Assembly (NCBI RefSeq): GCF_910592395.1
Contig: NC_088309.1
Coordinates: 2,048,501 to 2,112,500 of the forward strand
Length of the DNA stretch: 64,000 nt
DNA from: Lineus longissimus
Taxonomy: Eukaryota; Nemertea; Pilidiophora; Heteronemertea; Lineidae
Direction of reading: 5' to 3'
The position numbers and the translations under genes are program-made. Shown piece by piece: positions 50,435-63,093 of this stretch; the first letter of the stretch is position 1, and every line of letters starts with the position of its first letter. The notes beneath the pieces were generated by a model. The model saw only the letters and a list, made by a program, of their open reading frames with translations. It had not been told where the DNA came from and did no database searches.

Positions 50435-50647
50435 ATGAGCAACACGTTTTTCTCCACCTCTCTGACCGCCATGGCTGTTGTCAGTGCTCGTAAAGGTCGA
50501 CTGTTGACTAAGGTGTCAATCACGCCTGACGAGAGAGGGTACAGTGTTTATATTGACCGCTGCCTAAAACATGATACAAATATTTGGGACAAAGACATCG
50601 TCAATATGACAAAGTCCCAACTAGATGTAATGCACCAGTTCAACTAA
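50435..50647 (+). CDS. Small intronless ORF, 70 codons, unrecognised
   Basis: ATG with A at -3 opens MSNTFFSTSLTAMAVVSARK, followed by a Thr/Asp-rich body (VSITPDERGYSVYIDRCLKHD) and ends VMHQFN. A TAA stop is followed 35 bases later by AATAAA (50682-50687). The sequence looks more protein-like than neighbouring frames. It lies between the minisatellite and the ANKFY1 3' end. No family is recognised; it could be a small gene, a retrocopy fragment or chance. Confidence 0.25.
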   Translation: MSNTFFSTSLTAMAVVSARKGRLLTKVSITPDERGYSVYIDRCLKHDTNIWDKDIVNMTKSQLDVMHQFN

Positions 50648-52075
50648 TTCTATATTATGCATCAAGATAATCTTTAAAAAGAATAAAAAGCTTTCTACAT
50701 AACAATATTTTTAATAAACTGAATGTAATACACACTAACAGGCTATAAAACATGAAAGTTAAGCTTTAAGCCAAGAAAGAGTACCAGAAATTGTTCAGAT
50801 ACAATTTTTTCTCTAAATCTGACAACTGCATGACAGACATTTTCATGATTGCATTCTATTGAAACAAATTTTTGACCACTTCATGTAAAGAACCACTAAT
50901 GTAAAAATGTATTTGACTGCAAAAGAATAGGTGGAACAATTACCACACTATTTCAATTTGAGGGGAGACTATTGCCACGAGCCAGGTCGGCAAGATTAAG
51001 GGTCATGAAGTTGCCAGCAGTCCTTGTATAAACAGCTCTTCTAAAGTACATGTACATGTACATCAACAATATTACGTAGCTTCTGCCTCTACATCCCTTC
51101 TGAACACTGAACCAGTTCAACCCTAAATCAGCTCTGAAGAACACACTTATTCTAGCTTTACACGGTCTGCTTTTAAAACAATTTGTTACAAGTTTCAATA
51201 TATTATTAGTCCTCTATTAAAACATGCACTTTCCTTCCACTATTTGGACTATAAAGAAATCAACACATCCTTGAAATTACTTGGAAAAAATATCATTGAA
51301 AATACTCAAGCAAAGTAAATTTATCAAAGAATATTAGAAATCACATGACTTATTATGTCTTAAGTAAATTGTATATGGAACTGGTAATCACCCATCAAAA
51401 AATAACCAATACATTTGAAAAGTCATACAATTTATTTGTATTTTGAATTATTTATCTCCCAAAAAAGCCAAAGCAACTAGACATGCACTTGAAGCTCACT
51501 TATAATGTATATAACAGTGCAATTGACAACAACAAGCATTTACATGTAAGAACATACTTATTTTTGTTTGTTAGATGTAACTAATCCCACAATAACTTTT
51601 ATATGAAAACTCTCCTCAATCTCATTAGCTCTTTCATCATATTTGTATCTGGCACAGAGTAGTACTTGGCACTATTATTAGCAGTGCACTACTTATCAGT
51701 GTGTAACAAATCAATAGGTTTGATCCTCCTGGCAGTAATTCATAAGAGGCAATGACTCATGCAGTCATTGTACACCTCTTGCACTGATCACTGAATACCC
51801 TTCCCCCAGAGGAAAAACCCTGTCACTTTATCTTGACGTATCTCTTGTTCATGACTGATACTACATGCAGAATGAACCCAGGTGATGATGTGCATAGCCC
51901 AAGGAAGACGTTGACCCCTTGGCTACACTACATTACGGCACCATCGGCTCCTAATCGAACTAACAACGTCATCAAGGACTACACAGAGAGTGAAGTCCAA
52001 AGGCGTAACAGAGCAAGCACTTGAGGGTCAAGAAGACATTATGGGCAAATACTGTGCAGCTCATGAATGTTCAGG
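50648..52075 (-). other. ANKFY1 3' UTR and flank
   Basis: AT-rich and without a recognised gene. A minus-strand AATAAA at 51431-51436 would end an ANKFY1 3' UTR of about 650 nt. A gtacatgtacatgta run lies near 51049. Nothing else is seen. Confidence 0.5.
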
Positions 52076-52296
52076 TCATAATGCACCAAGACTGAGCACG
52101 TCAAAACACATTTCACAAACACGGACTGGCTTCGCCTGGTTAAACTTGACGATTGGCATGTCCTTGTCTGAGCATTTCGAGCAGAGGAGACGCCCGCAGT
52201 GACGGCAGTGATGTCTGCGGGTTTTGATACTGAACTTGATGGCACACTCCAAGCAGGCCTCGCCCTCACTCCATGGAGGCTCCTTAGACAGCATGT
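52076..52296 (-). CDS. ANKFY1: ANKFY1 last exon: FYVE zinc finger
   Basis: Begins mid-codon, then MLSKEPPWSEGEACLEC; four CxxC-type pairs, the basic core RRHHCRHCGRLLC and VRVCEMC are all present, then LSLGAL and TGA. RRHHCRHCG is the PtdIns3P-binding signature. The canonical WxxD motif is WSEG here, also imperfect in human ANKFY1. Confidence 0.97.
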
Positions 52297-55200
52297 CTGG
52301 AAAAGAAGCAGGATAGATAAGTGACAATATGACAAAGTTTCTCTAGTCTATCATCGAGGTAGTTTATTTTTGTCAATTCTAATCGAATGTAAAATAGCAC
52401 TTCTGCTTCAACACTATGAAGATCAAGTCAATGAAGAAGTATTGTCCTTAGAATACTGCCCAAGTCTTGCAATCTGAACATCACATGAAGTAGCTCAATC
52501 TTCAATCCCAAACCATATGCCGGGGAGTGAAACCCATTTGCCTGGAATCCACTTGCATCAAAGCAGCTACCAAGAGGACTGATCTCTGTACGCACCTAGT
52601 AACTTGAACAGCAGCTGTTTAGTTGGCACAGGGAAGTTGAAGATTGAGAACCCGTTTTTGTTGACGCATCCCAAGGATCCACCAGCACGCACCACAGCCC
52701 GACACAGATTTGCATTGCCGTTGATGTACGCCAAAAGCAACACATTATTCCCCTCAGCATCCTGCCTGTCTATTGGATACTCTGGCATACTCTCCTTGAA
52801 TAACTCAAAGATGGCTGCTGCATTCTCCTTGCCATACTGGCCTAGGATATGCATTGGGGTCTGACCTCTGAAATAGGAAGAATAGTACATGTTGCAGCAG
52901 CAGAAATACATTCTCTCTCTTTAGATATTTCACCGTGGACTACGCCGATCGGCGACCGAAATCAAAACAGGTTTTATGCTGGCCTACTGTATTCCCTCGT
53001 GGTATATTTTTACATCTGTAACTTTAAACACACCTCATGTTGAAGCCTTCGGCATTAATCCTCGATTCTGTCAGAAGAACTCTCACAGTGTTGATGTTAC
53101 CATGTTGAACAGCTATATGCAGCGCTGAAACAAAAATAATCAGGTATCAATCAATCAATCAATCAAACAATTGATCAATTGTTACAGCCTCTAACCCATA
53201 TTTGGGGCTGGCTGAAAACTTGTATACTTTCACCCCGGTGTGGGATATTCTACTTGCCCTGGCGTAGACACTTAGTCTTCTAGCCTCATCCGTCAGACTC
53301 CTCAACTTTGTCTCACACCAACTAAAACAATTTTTTCCCCAATTTCTTTGGTTTTCATTTCACCTAGAGAACAGGTTTCTTGACGTACCATTATTTTCAG
53401 CATCATCCACAGCATCAAAGTCTGTTCCATTCTCCAGCAGGACGCTGGCGATTGTACTCTGGTCATGTTCGGCAGCGATGTGGAGGGCGTTCTGTTTCTG
53501 GGCCATCAGATCATTGACATGAGCTCCAGCGAGCAACTGAAAATATGCAAAGGTCAGCACATCAAGAGAAGGGGATGGAGCTCTTCGAGATACTAGGATT
53601 GGCAGAAATTTTCTTTTGATTCCGGATGTACAATGATCTGCATCAGGATTTGGCCTGATTCAGGATGGGGCCTTTTTATTAACGAGAGTCAAGAAAGGTA
53701 CCCCTCCCCATCCATCAAATATGGCTAAACCAAGTCATAGCATTGTACTTCTGGGTGAGCAGAATATATGCATACAATCTGGATAATTAACCGAAATAGA
53801 AAGAAGTAAATTCTGAGTGTTTTTAATTCAAAAATTTAGAAGTAAAATGTTCGGTTATTATTTAGTGTCAACTTGAAATGGTATGAAAAGGAATACAGTG
53901 AACCTTTAAGGGGGATATATATACCATCCAAACCTTGGAATTAAAGTACCCAAAACCCCGACCCCAGAAAATTCACCATAATAGAAATGTGATTTGCTCA
54001 ACACAAATTGATAAATCAAACAACTAAATGCATCAAAAGTCTCATAAAAACGCACTAAATTCAACCTCACCAATAAAACATTCAGAAAATGTCATAAGGT
54101 GATACATAAAAAAAAAAAATTTTTTTACAAAAGTAGGCCTCATCGAGATTCGAACTCGAGATCTCCTGTTTACTAGACAGGCGCTTTAACCAACTAAGCC
54201 ATGAGGCCAGTTGAGCACCATGGCTGATAATAGTCTACTTCATGAGTCATAGCACTGGGCCATTCTTCAACCACATGCTGGTCTATATTGTTGATCAATA
54301 GCGTGGTCTGGGGACTTGGCTGCTTGCCAATGTTAACATTCAATTGTGTTACGGTGGCCCAGCTATGTGGAGTACAGGGTAACCCGAAAAAATACCTCTG
54401 GGTTCCACTGCATTGAATAGTCAGACTAATGTAACATTTTTTCATCACATCCCTTGTGACTTAGTCCCACATGATCAGGCCCAAACTATAACCATTCAGA
54501 GAGACAGTTTCTAAATGAGAAATGAGGCAATAGGATAAGGTACTGTGTAGACGGTATTTAGCCGGTTGAAGGGTGCCTGTACAAAATATCACTTGCTAGA
54601 GCCCTATGTGAAACAGACATTAATTTTCAGTGAATATAATTCAAGAGCAAAATTTGCAGTGACCATAACAATAAGATTGTCCAACAACAGTGACCTTAAT
54701 CTCGATGGAAAATGGCCAAAACTATATCTCCCACCAATAACATTAACCCTCTTGCTGCCCCATATTCCTATAGATTGACGACATACATGTACAACAATTT
54801 TTAAAGTTTTGAATAAGCCACAGTTTATCGTTTTTTCCCGTTTATCTAGACATACAGCAAACAACTGGTGATTCAAAATCTGTTTCTTTTTTTCGAAGAG
54901 ATGGTTGCACTTTAGTTGAGTTTTGTACTGATTGATTACCGAATTGGCCAGTGTCCAGATGATGGGATATGTAATCACCAGCGGAAATTTCGAATATCAT
55001 ATGATGAAATAAAGTGATACACTTTGAAAACATGCTGGGACATTACACCTTGAGTGTTTAAATGGCTTATGGGGTAGGGGCTGCTCTGGGCCAAAGGGTC
55101 ATTCCGAGGGTGGTTGGGTGGCGGGGTCTTCTGGGGGTGCTGCATACCCCCGGGATCGGACAAAATGGGAATTCGATTTTTGTGTTTGCATAGTCATGCT

Positions 55201-58200
55201 ACATGTATATGTCTAGTTTCATGTGGCCACATCAATAGAATGTCTGGGTCGAGTTCAGGTTCATATCAATAAGTTGATGATCCACCTATCATTCACACGG
55301 ATGTCTTCCAAACAACAATCTTGCAAGTTATCCACCGAATATTCACAGATTTTACCTGTGTATAGCAAGAATTAGCAGACACGACCCCAGGGGTCACAAC
55401 TGTAATGAACCAGGATAAAAAGATAAACTCACCAAGTTCCGAACGATAATTTCTGAGCCGGCTTGTACTGCAAGATGTAGGGGTGTGAGTTGCTGGGCAT
55501 CCTGGACGCGCGAGTTAACGTTAGCATGGATACTTATCAAAAAGAGAACGCTCTCAATGTCTGACTTCTGGATTGCAATATGAAGGAAGTTCCTGCCCTT
55601 GTTGTCAACCTAAAAGTAAACATTGACAAATCGTTATCACAAGTTCAACAGTAATTCTGTGTTCAGCTTTGAGAAGGTGAGTTTATACAAAATTACATAA
55701 ATCCCTTCAGGTCAGCAAAGTGACTTGCCCAAGGTTACAAGTGAGACAGGATGTGATAAATAAGAGAGTGTTTCTGATTTACCTGTTCAGCAGCAGTTGG
55801 TTCACGATCCAGGATGCTCTGAGCAGCTTTGTTATTTTTGGTCGTCATGGCCGTCGCAAATGGCGTCATGCCATGTTTGTCGCGGATGTTCAGATTGAGG
55901 GCAGGATGGGACATGAGTAATGCGATGATAACGGGATGCTGGTTGATGATGGCGATGTGTAACGGCGAGTTTCCGTCCGCGTCTTGAATGTTTACGTCAG
56001 CATTATGTTCGACTAGCGCTTGAACAATCCCTTCCATGCCCCAGCTACTCGCCATGTGCAGAGGACCCTGCTTATCTCTGCAACAACAGTGGAGTTGATC
56101 AAGACATAGTCAGAATTTGGATTAAATGTTGGAACTATGTTCTTCACATGATTTCAAGGACAACATATTGACTAACATTGCACTTTAGTAGCACCACATT
56201 TGAATTCCTTCACGAAGTAATATTTTGCGTTACAAGTGAAACGAATAGCTGGCCACTATGCTGACCTGCAGCAGGGAACACAACCAACCAGTAAACCACT
56301 TCCTTGGAAGAATTTGTACCAATGAGGATCTGAAGTACTAAGGAGGATAGTGCACAACAGACACTTACTTGACTACATCCACTCCTTCACCATTCGGTCC
56401 GAGCTTCCTGATGCTATTAACATCACAACCGCTGAAATTACAAATTGGGGCATTTGGATTCATTATTGCCTTCTGTAAGCTTTCTGACAATCAATCCAGA
56501 GCATGACAACATTATCATTGAACAACATTTCACCGTACCGGGTCAGTGCCTTTGGGTCTACCGCAGTGAGGGAATCTGCTGACCTTAGCTGCTTGAGAGG
56601 TTGGTAAACATTGATCACATCAGAGAGATACCCAGGAGCCTCACAATGCAAACACTTGGAATCTTGCATCAGTGTTTTGCCAGCTGCTAATGACAAAAGA
56701 ACCAAAGCTGTCCTTCCAAGAGACCCAATCAAAGACAATGTGACCCACCTCCTGATGAGGAACGTTCCTACAGCCTCATTGTTTTCATCAATAGCCCTGT
56801 GCAGAAGAGTCTGGATACAGCCCTCGGGTCCAGGGCCCCACATTGTAGCATCACAGCCATGTCGTACCTTCAAATTGACAAAACAAATTCATCAAGATAT
56901 CATCAAAGTAGTTTTACTGAAATTGCAGAGAAATTTTGACAAGATTGATCTGTGGCAGCAACCACAACTGACGCAATTAGCGAAACTCACCAAAGTAGAT
57001 GCGATGTCCTCTTGCCCAGTTTCAAGTGCCTGCCATAGCGGACAGTCGCCCCTCTCGGAGATCATGTTCATGTTAGCACCACGGCTACACAACGCATCCA
57101 CAACGACGGGCAGGTGGCGCTTTATGGCTAGCTGGAGAGGTGTTTCATTGTCTCGTGTCCTGAAAATGACAAGGCGTATTGAAACCCAAGCAAATACATT
57201 AACCCAGGTTTTGGGAATCACACAATCAACAGTACTACTATTAGAGGGGTCATCGCTACCAACTACTGTAAAATCAGTCAAGAACCGTACAGTCCTTATA
57301 CATTTCTGTTTCTAGTACACTTACTTGATATTGATGTCAGCTTGATGCTCCAAGAGGAACAAAGCACTCGGTGTGTCTTGCTTCATGATCCCCTGATGCA
57401 GCAGCGTCATGCCGTCGGAACTTTTATCATTGATCACCCCGGCGCCACCTGTCAACAACTGGATGGCAATGCCATGGAAACCATTCCAGAGGGCGAGACC
57501 AAATGGTGTCTGCTCACAGGAGTCCTTCAGGCTGAAGTTGGGGATGATCATGGTGTTGTCACCAGACTGTGATGAACGAGCTGAAACAAACACACACATT
57601 TATCAATCTTTGCAACTATAGACAGTTTGGGGTTTTCATCAGAACCACTATCTCCTCTTGAAGCAGGTCAACATCACACTCGACGCTAGCACTTCAGTGC
57701 TGTACTATGGCCTTGTTGATTTCTATTTCCAGAGAGCTCCAAGAAAATACTGGCCACGTAATAGCTCCTAATCTAAAATATAGTCAATCTTACCTTTATG
57801 GTTGAGGTAAACTTTGACACACTCTTCATGCCGGTTGCTAATGGCAACATGCAAAGGTGTCTGCTGTATAATGGGTGCTTCATCTTCCTCTTCAAAACAA
57901 GATGCGGGCGTGGCAGGACCATCGAGTGAAGCACGGGTCTGTACGTTTGGATTGGACCCTTTCAGGAGTAATGTTTCTGTGAGGCGGGCAAGGCCCTTTT
58001 GGCAGGCAGTGTGGAGGGGACTTTCTCCCTAAAACAAGAAAGTAAAGATGTTGAAATCAGAAGAACCTGCATTCAAGAGATATCGAGTAGTAACCAAGGA
58101 CTGCACTACACTTGGTAATTTCAGGCCAGCTCGTGGTACCAAGTGGCGCTGGTTGAGACACAAACCAAGTACCCTCCAATCACAAGTCAGATGCTCTTCT

Positions 58201-61200
58201 GCCGTGCCATCATGCTTCCCTGAGGAGTCGATCACTAACGTTTTTCTCTTTTGCCTGCCCCGGCAATCAAAAGTAAAGTTATTTGCCCTAGGTCTCAAAA
58301 AGATGTTTCCATATCAGGTATCAAACACATGACCTGTGTGTCACGAGTCCAATGCCAAACAATCTGCCCGGAACCAAATCTGGTACTGACCTTGTGATTA
58401 ATATGATTGACTTTAGCACCATGTGAGGCTAGGAAGAGGGCAGCCACCTCATTACCAGCTCGGGCTGCTCGATGTAATAACATATCACCTGCAATTGAAG
58501 AAACACGTTTAGAAATCAACACATATTCATTCGAGAGAACCTGGCATTAGCTTTATGCCAAACTAAATGAGGAACAAAATTTGCGCAACCAGCCCCAAGT
58601 TGTTAACAGAGGGATTGATGTTCCCCACATCTATCCATGATCTGGGATGGGTATTTTGACTGACGATTCAATACCCCAAGACACTTTACACGAGATTAAA
58701 TGAGAAATTTTGAAATCGAGGTTTCAAATCAAGACTTGTACTTACCAGTTTCTGGATTGATAGCATCAGGTGATGACCCACGTTTGATCAGCCGAACGGC
58801 AAAACTCTGATCACTATAGAAACTGTCCGGTGATTGGTCCTCACCACTGGTACCAGCTGTCTGTAGAGCCAACCAAAGGGCCGTCTCACCATCTGATGTC
58901 TGCAGTTCGAGATTAAGGTCAGAGTGGGACAGCAGGATTGAGAACACAGCCTCATTCTTCGATCTAATTGCCCGGTGTAACGGGGTGCTGAAAGAATGGA
59001 TATTTTATTAACAACAATCAAAGCATCAGTGATTTAGGAATAGCAATAATGTTGATCTTCTTGTAGTCACTCGTCCAACACATTTCTGTCGACTGGGAAC
59101 AAGAAGCAAGCTAATGAGGTGTTCTTAAAGTCGTACTCACTTTCCCTCTGAATCCTGCACGTTAGCATTAGCATGTCCATCAAGTAATTGCTGAGCTATT
59201 CTAGCCATTCCCTGCACGGTATCAGCATCTGTCATCTCAGGGTTGAACGAGGCCACCAAGTGAAGCGCAGTCTCCTTGTCAAGGTTTGTGGCTGCGTTTA
59301 CATTACACTTGTTCTTGATCAGGAAAGATGAGGAAAATTCATCAGCTTGAAAAGGAAGCAAAATACACAATATGATACAATCATAACAGGCTGCTGCAGA
59401 CTTCGGAACCATCAGCACCACAAGTTTGAAATTGGAAAGAGAATGAATTTCGCCCCTGCAACTCCAACCAGTGACTGTCAACCAACTCTCAAAAGAGTGA
59501 ATACTAAGATGGAGAACAATTTTCTAAAACCGATCCATGATATCCATACAGGTTCAAGTGGACTCTTGTCATTCAATCTTACCTCTCTCGAGTGCCTTAT
59601 GTAAGAGGCACCTGCCAGCATTATCAGTCCTGTTTACATCCACCCGATGACTGATCAACGTCTCAGCTATACTTTCTTGTTTGCCTTGTAAAGCCAAGTC
59701 CATCGGAATGTCTCCTCTGTTGTCTATTTCATTCAGTTTTCCTGGCAGCTAAAGAACAAAGGTAGATGACCAAGTGATGACTGCTGATATGATACTTTAC
59801 CTTCAATATGAGTTGAGCATTGTTCAATCTTTACTGGCTGAGGTTCTCCGTAATGCTTTTTGTCCAAGTGGGCACCTGGACCAATTCATTTTTTCCATTT
59901 TACACACTGACAAAAAGATTTAGCAACAGGTCACATTCATGGAGAAGGTAACGGCTTTTCTTTTAAATCACCCAGAAAGATTTTGCTGCCAACCTGAACA
60001 AAACTGAAATGAAGGCAAAATGTGCTTAAAGATCCATTCCACCAGCCTTATTTTGGCTCATTTTTTGGGAAAACCGTAAGCGCAGTTTGCTAGGTGGAAG
60101 ATTAAACAACAGTTCTTACAGCTCTAAGCAAAGTTGGTAACTTTTTGAAAATACACATGCATTCCTGTACAGTATATTACTTGTAGCCCGAGATCATGCA
60201 ATAGATTAGTTTTTGTTCCCCAATACGTTTTATAACATAAATGACATTGCACATGCTTTTCAAATTGTACCTTTATTTCGTTTGCTTCAGAGTTGCAAAT
60301 AATCAAGTCAAGGAGTGTGACAGGGCAGGGGAAAAGGAAATGCTATTAGTGTTTTCTAGCTAATAGTGAGTGGGTAGCAAAATCTACAGCTATGGTTGGC
60401 CTCTCACTGGTCTATAAACTAAAGCAAAGAATGTACCTCAGGGTTATATAAATTATTGTCTCTAGCCGACTTAACCTGAAACAAAAAAGCAACACAAGGG
60501 AAATCAGACTGAGGAGGTTATAGGCCAGTACACCACTGAAGTTTTGAAGCCATGCATGGAATAACACCACAGAATTGTAAGCAGGAAGACTACATGCAGG
60601 ATGTTAGCTAAAAGACTCCAGCACCCTACATGTACATGTATATTAAGGTGGCTGAATATAGTGAGCCTGACATTCACTCCTTAAGCACCACAGGCAGAGG
60701 TTCTCATTGTGCATCGGCTTTACGCATTATAGTATTATGGATTGATGAATGGATGAGTCATACATCGCCAACCAGCAACAATTCCCTGCCTTTTAAATCT
60801 GTAAATTTCTAATCACACAGCAATGGTCAGCAGCAGACAAAAGCAGGTGAGACTAGATTCAGATAAGATGCTACAGTACCTCTGCATCATATTCAATAAG
60901 ATAAAGAAACACCACATCCTCCCTGTTCGCTCTGATGGCTTGATGTAGTGGGTACTCTGTCTTCTGCTTGAACATGTTGTACAACAGCGGCGCTGTCATT
61001 TGAGCAAAGTCCTCACTGGTGAAGTCATTCTGAAATCAAAAGATTTCTTATATTTACAACAATACAAGCTACAGTCTGCCGTCTACTTTCATGTTATTTC
61101 AGGCCAGCCCTTCCCTGGCCTGTGCACACAGCACATTTATATTATAAATAACTCGATGCATTGGATTGTTTCATCTGGAAGGAATTGGAGTATCAGAGTA

Positions 61201-63093
61201 GAAGAATGTTGGACGCGAAATCAGAGGGTTGTGCTAGTGCCACTCTGTACACGCTCGATTGGCCTGAAGTGGCCAAGCCCAGTATGTACGCTTACTTCCC
61301 ACAGAAATGTTTCTAGATTAGACTAGGGAATAGATGTGAAGTGCAATGAGATTAGTTTGAAAACACCTACCCAATGATTTGAGATGAGTTCTGAGCAGTG
61401 ACTCTTGAGTATTTCTGCACCAATCTCATCAGCTGTCTCATAATATCTGATGCAGTTGCCGACATGAACCGACGACATCAGAGCTTTCTCACACCTGCAA
61501 CGTATGAAGAAGAAAGAACTTAGGACGGTGTGCAACATTGTTTATAGAAATACAGATGGCGCACAATGGAAGCCGTTTGGGCTGAGAAGTAGAAGACAGC
61601 TTTACATCTTTGTAACATGTAATACTGTGATCCATGTTCGACTTGAGCTTAGATAAGTAGACCTGCTTGGTTTATGAGGTCAACTTGAGACGAACAGGGT
61701 TCATAATCAAACACTCACCTGTCCCGAAGGGGCCCCAGCCTGAACTTGCTTGCTGCCTTCATCAAGTCCAGGATAAATATGTCATCCTTTTTCATATCCA
61801 CCTGATCTGTATAAACCCATTTCAACAAAGCGTGGCCAACCTCATATGGAATGCCTGAAATCCAACAGAATAATTTAGTCACAAAACCTACCATTTTTGC
61901 TAGTTTGAGGTAAAGAACGACGAAAGAACAATTTCGTCATTTGGTCATGCATACATGTAGCAAATGGAAGGACAAAGTAAATAGTCAGACTGCAAAGCAA
62001 TCATGGCCTTCTCCAAGTATAAATGTTTACTGATGGAGTTCAACAACAGACCAGAAAGAGGAACATGAAGGCTCAAATGACCTGACCTTATCAAGTGAAC
62101 AATTGTTGCACAAGTACAATGTATACAGGTTGCATTACCTGACAAGTCCAGTTCAGAAACCTTGCTCAGGTCCGTGACACCCCAGAAAACACTGCGTGCA
62201 GCGAGAACAAATCTATGAGCTTTGATGCTTTGACCATCAAGCTGAACATGGAGGTCACTGGAATAGAAATTGAACATCATACGTTATTTGAAAATCCACA
62301 GATAGAGCGAAAGCAACACTTTACATCAATAAAGCAGCGTGTGGGAAAACACTCAGGCATTGAACTTGTATGGTGCAGTTTCTGAGAGATTGATGTATTT
62401 TAAAAAGCATTCCTTGTAAAACTACCACTGGCCAAAGATGAAGTCACTATGCAAATAAACCTATAAGTGCCTAACCATAATGGCACAGATACAAAAACGC
62501 TCATCCTGCCTTGGAGGAGGAATTCTTTCTGCAGTCAGCACCTCCAGTTGCAGAGTGAACACTGCAGAAGAAGAAGGAGAAGCAACAATGCACCTGTATA
62601 GTTCCTTATCAAACAGATCTGCCACTGTCTTCAAGAGCCGGGAAACAAAGTTATCTTCCTTGGCCTGGCCAGCTGACGCAGCGGCAACTTGGTATTTGCG
62701 TTCAACATCTGCAAGCTTGCTTTGCAACTTCACATACTCCTCCCGCAGTAGCTTCAAATGGTTCTGAAGCTTGGTGACTTCAGCTGGAATGATGGAAATG
62801 AATAACTCACCAAATCTATCAAGTATGGGCGTCAGATAGACAACAAACATACACTGTCATCGATACACTACAAATACACACACGAAATACACAGGATGCA
62901 AAATACCGGTGAAAATCGGAAGATTACGACAAAAACATGCTCTTTTTATCGAGGAGCTTGTGCAACAATTAGTTATTGTACAGTAAAGTACACATCGAAC
63001 ATAGTTTGGTCATCGACCTTTCTTTGATTGTAACAGAAAATGTAGATGTTATTAAAAAATGTCAAAAATAATTATGAACTGACCATCCGCCAT
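52076..63093 (-). CDS. ANKFY1: ANKFY1 / Rabankyrin-5, complete
   Basis: Rab5 effector on early endosomes, acting in macropinocytosis and endosome fusion. 21 coding exons (minus): 63093-63084, 62783-62594, 62257-62139, 61854-61719, 61494-61371, 61029-60880, 59748-59583, 59345-59141, 58987-58746, 58488-58391, 58028-57794, 57580-57325, 57159-56991, 56867-56749, 56431-56369, 56077-55783, 55609-55433, 53536-53389, 53124-53034, 52867-52596, 52296-52076. Phases agree at every junction and give 1161 residues (human 1169). Order: N-terminal helix MADAEVTKLQNHLKLL; BTB at about 67-160 (SDLHVQLDGQSIKAHRFVLA) with BACK-like helices to about 240; about 20 ankyrin repeats from about 230 to 1085 (for example TPLHLAVQAGSE, LLHRAIDENNE); FYVE at about 1089-1161. 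The exon at 59345 uses an unusual AAG acceptor. Start chosen by homology and TISU-like context. Confidence 0.97.
54135..54208 (-). tRNA. tRNA-Thr (AGT)
   Basis: The reverse strand folds as a 74-nt tRNA. GGCCTCA pairs perfectly with TGAGGCC and is followed by discriminator T. The D arm is TGGCTTAGTTGGTTAAAGC. The anticodon arm CCTGT-CTAGTAA-ACAGG gives anticodon AGT. The T arm is TCGAG-TTCGAAT-CTCGA. A TTTT run follows two bases 3' as Pol III terminator. It lies within the 1.9-kb ANKFY1 intron (53537-55432) on the same strand as the gene. Confidence 0.96.
60437..60475 (-). CDS. ANKFY1: Candidate 39-nt ANKFY1 cassette microexon
   Basis: Within the intron between exons 61029-60880 and 59748-59583, which joins two phase-0 ends, there is a strong acceptor (ttgtttcag) and donor (gag|gtacat) around 39 bases that stay open and keep frame. 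They would add VKSARDNNLYNPE between the BACK-like region and the first ankyrin repeat. Human ANKFY1 as I recall it lacks this. Without it the protein is 1161 residues, with it 1174. Confidence 0.45.
61371..62257 (-). CDS. ANKFY1: ANKFY1 BTB-domain exons
   Basis: Three exons (62257-62139, 61854-61719, 61494-61371) encode the BTB fold: SDLHVQLDGQSIKAHRFVLAARS, then LLKWVYTDQVD, FILDLMKAASKF and the post-BTB CEKALMSSVHVGNCIRYYET. BTB domains mediate dimerisation or cullin-3 binding; which applies here is not known from sequence. Confidence 0.95.
63082..63093 (-). promoter_or_regulatory. TISU/YY1-like start context of ANKFY1
   Basis: The start codon sits in caagATGGCGGATGG on the minus strand, one mismatch from the TISU element SAASATGGCGGC, which combines a YY1 site with an initiator for short 5' UTRs. 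Overlap of the first codons with this element is seen directly; its role is inferred. Confidence 0.4.

Noticed and set aside
56611-57315. 234-codon + strand frame, the longest in the window
   Set aside because: It lies antisense to ANKFY1 exons and crosses their splice sites. The sense strand is clearly coding, so this is a shadow.
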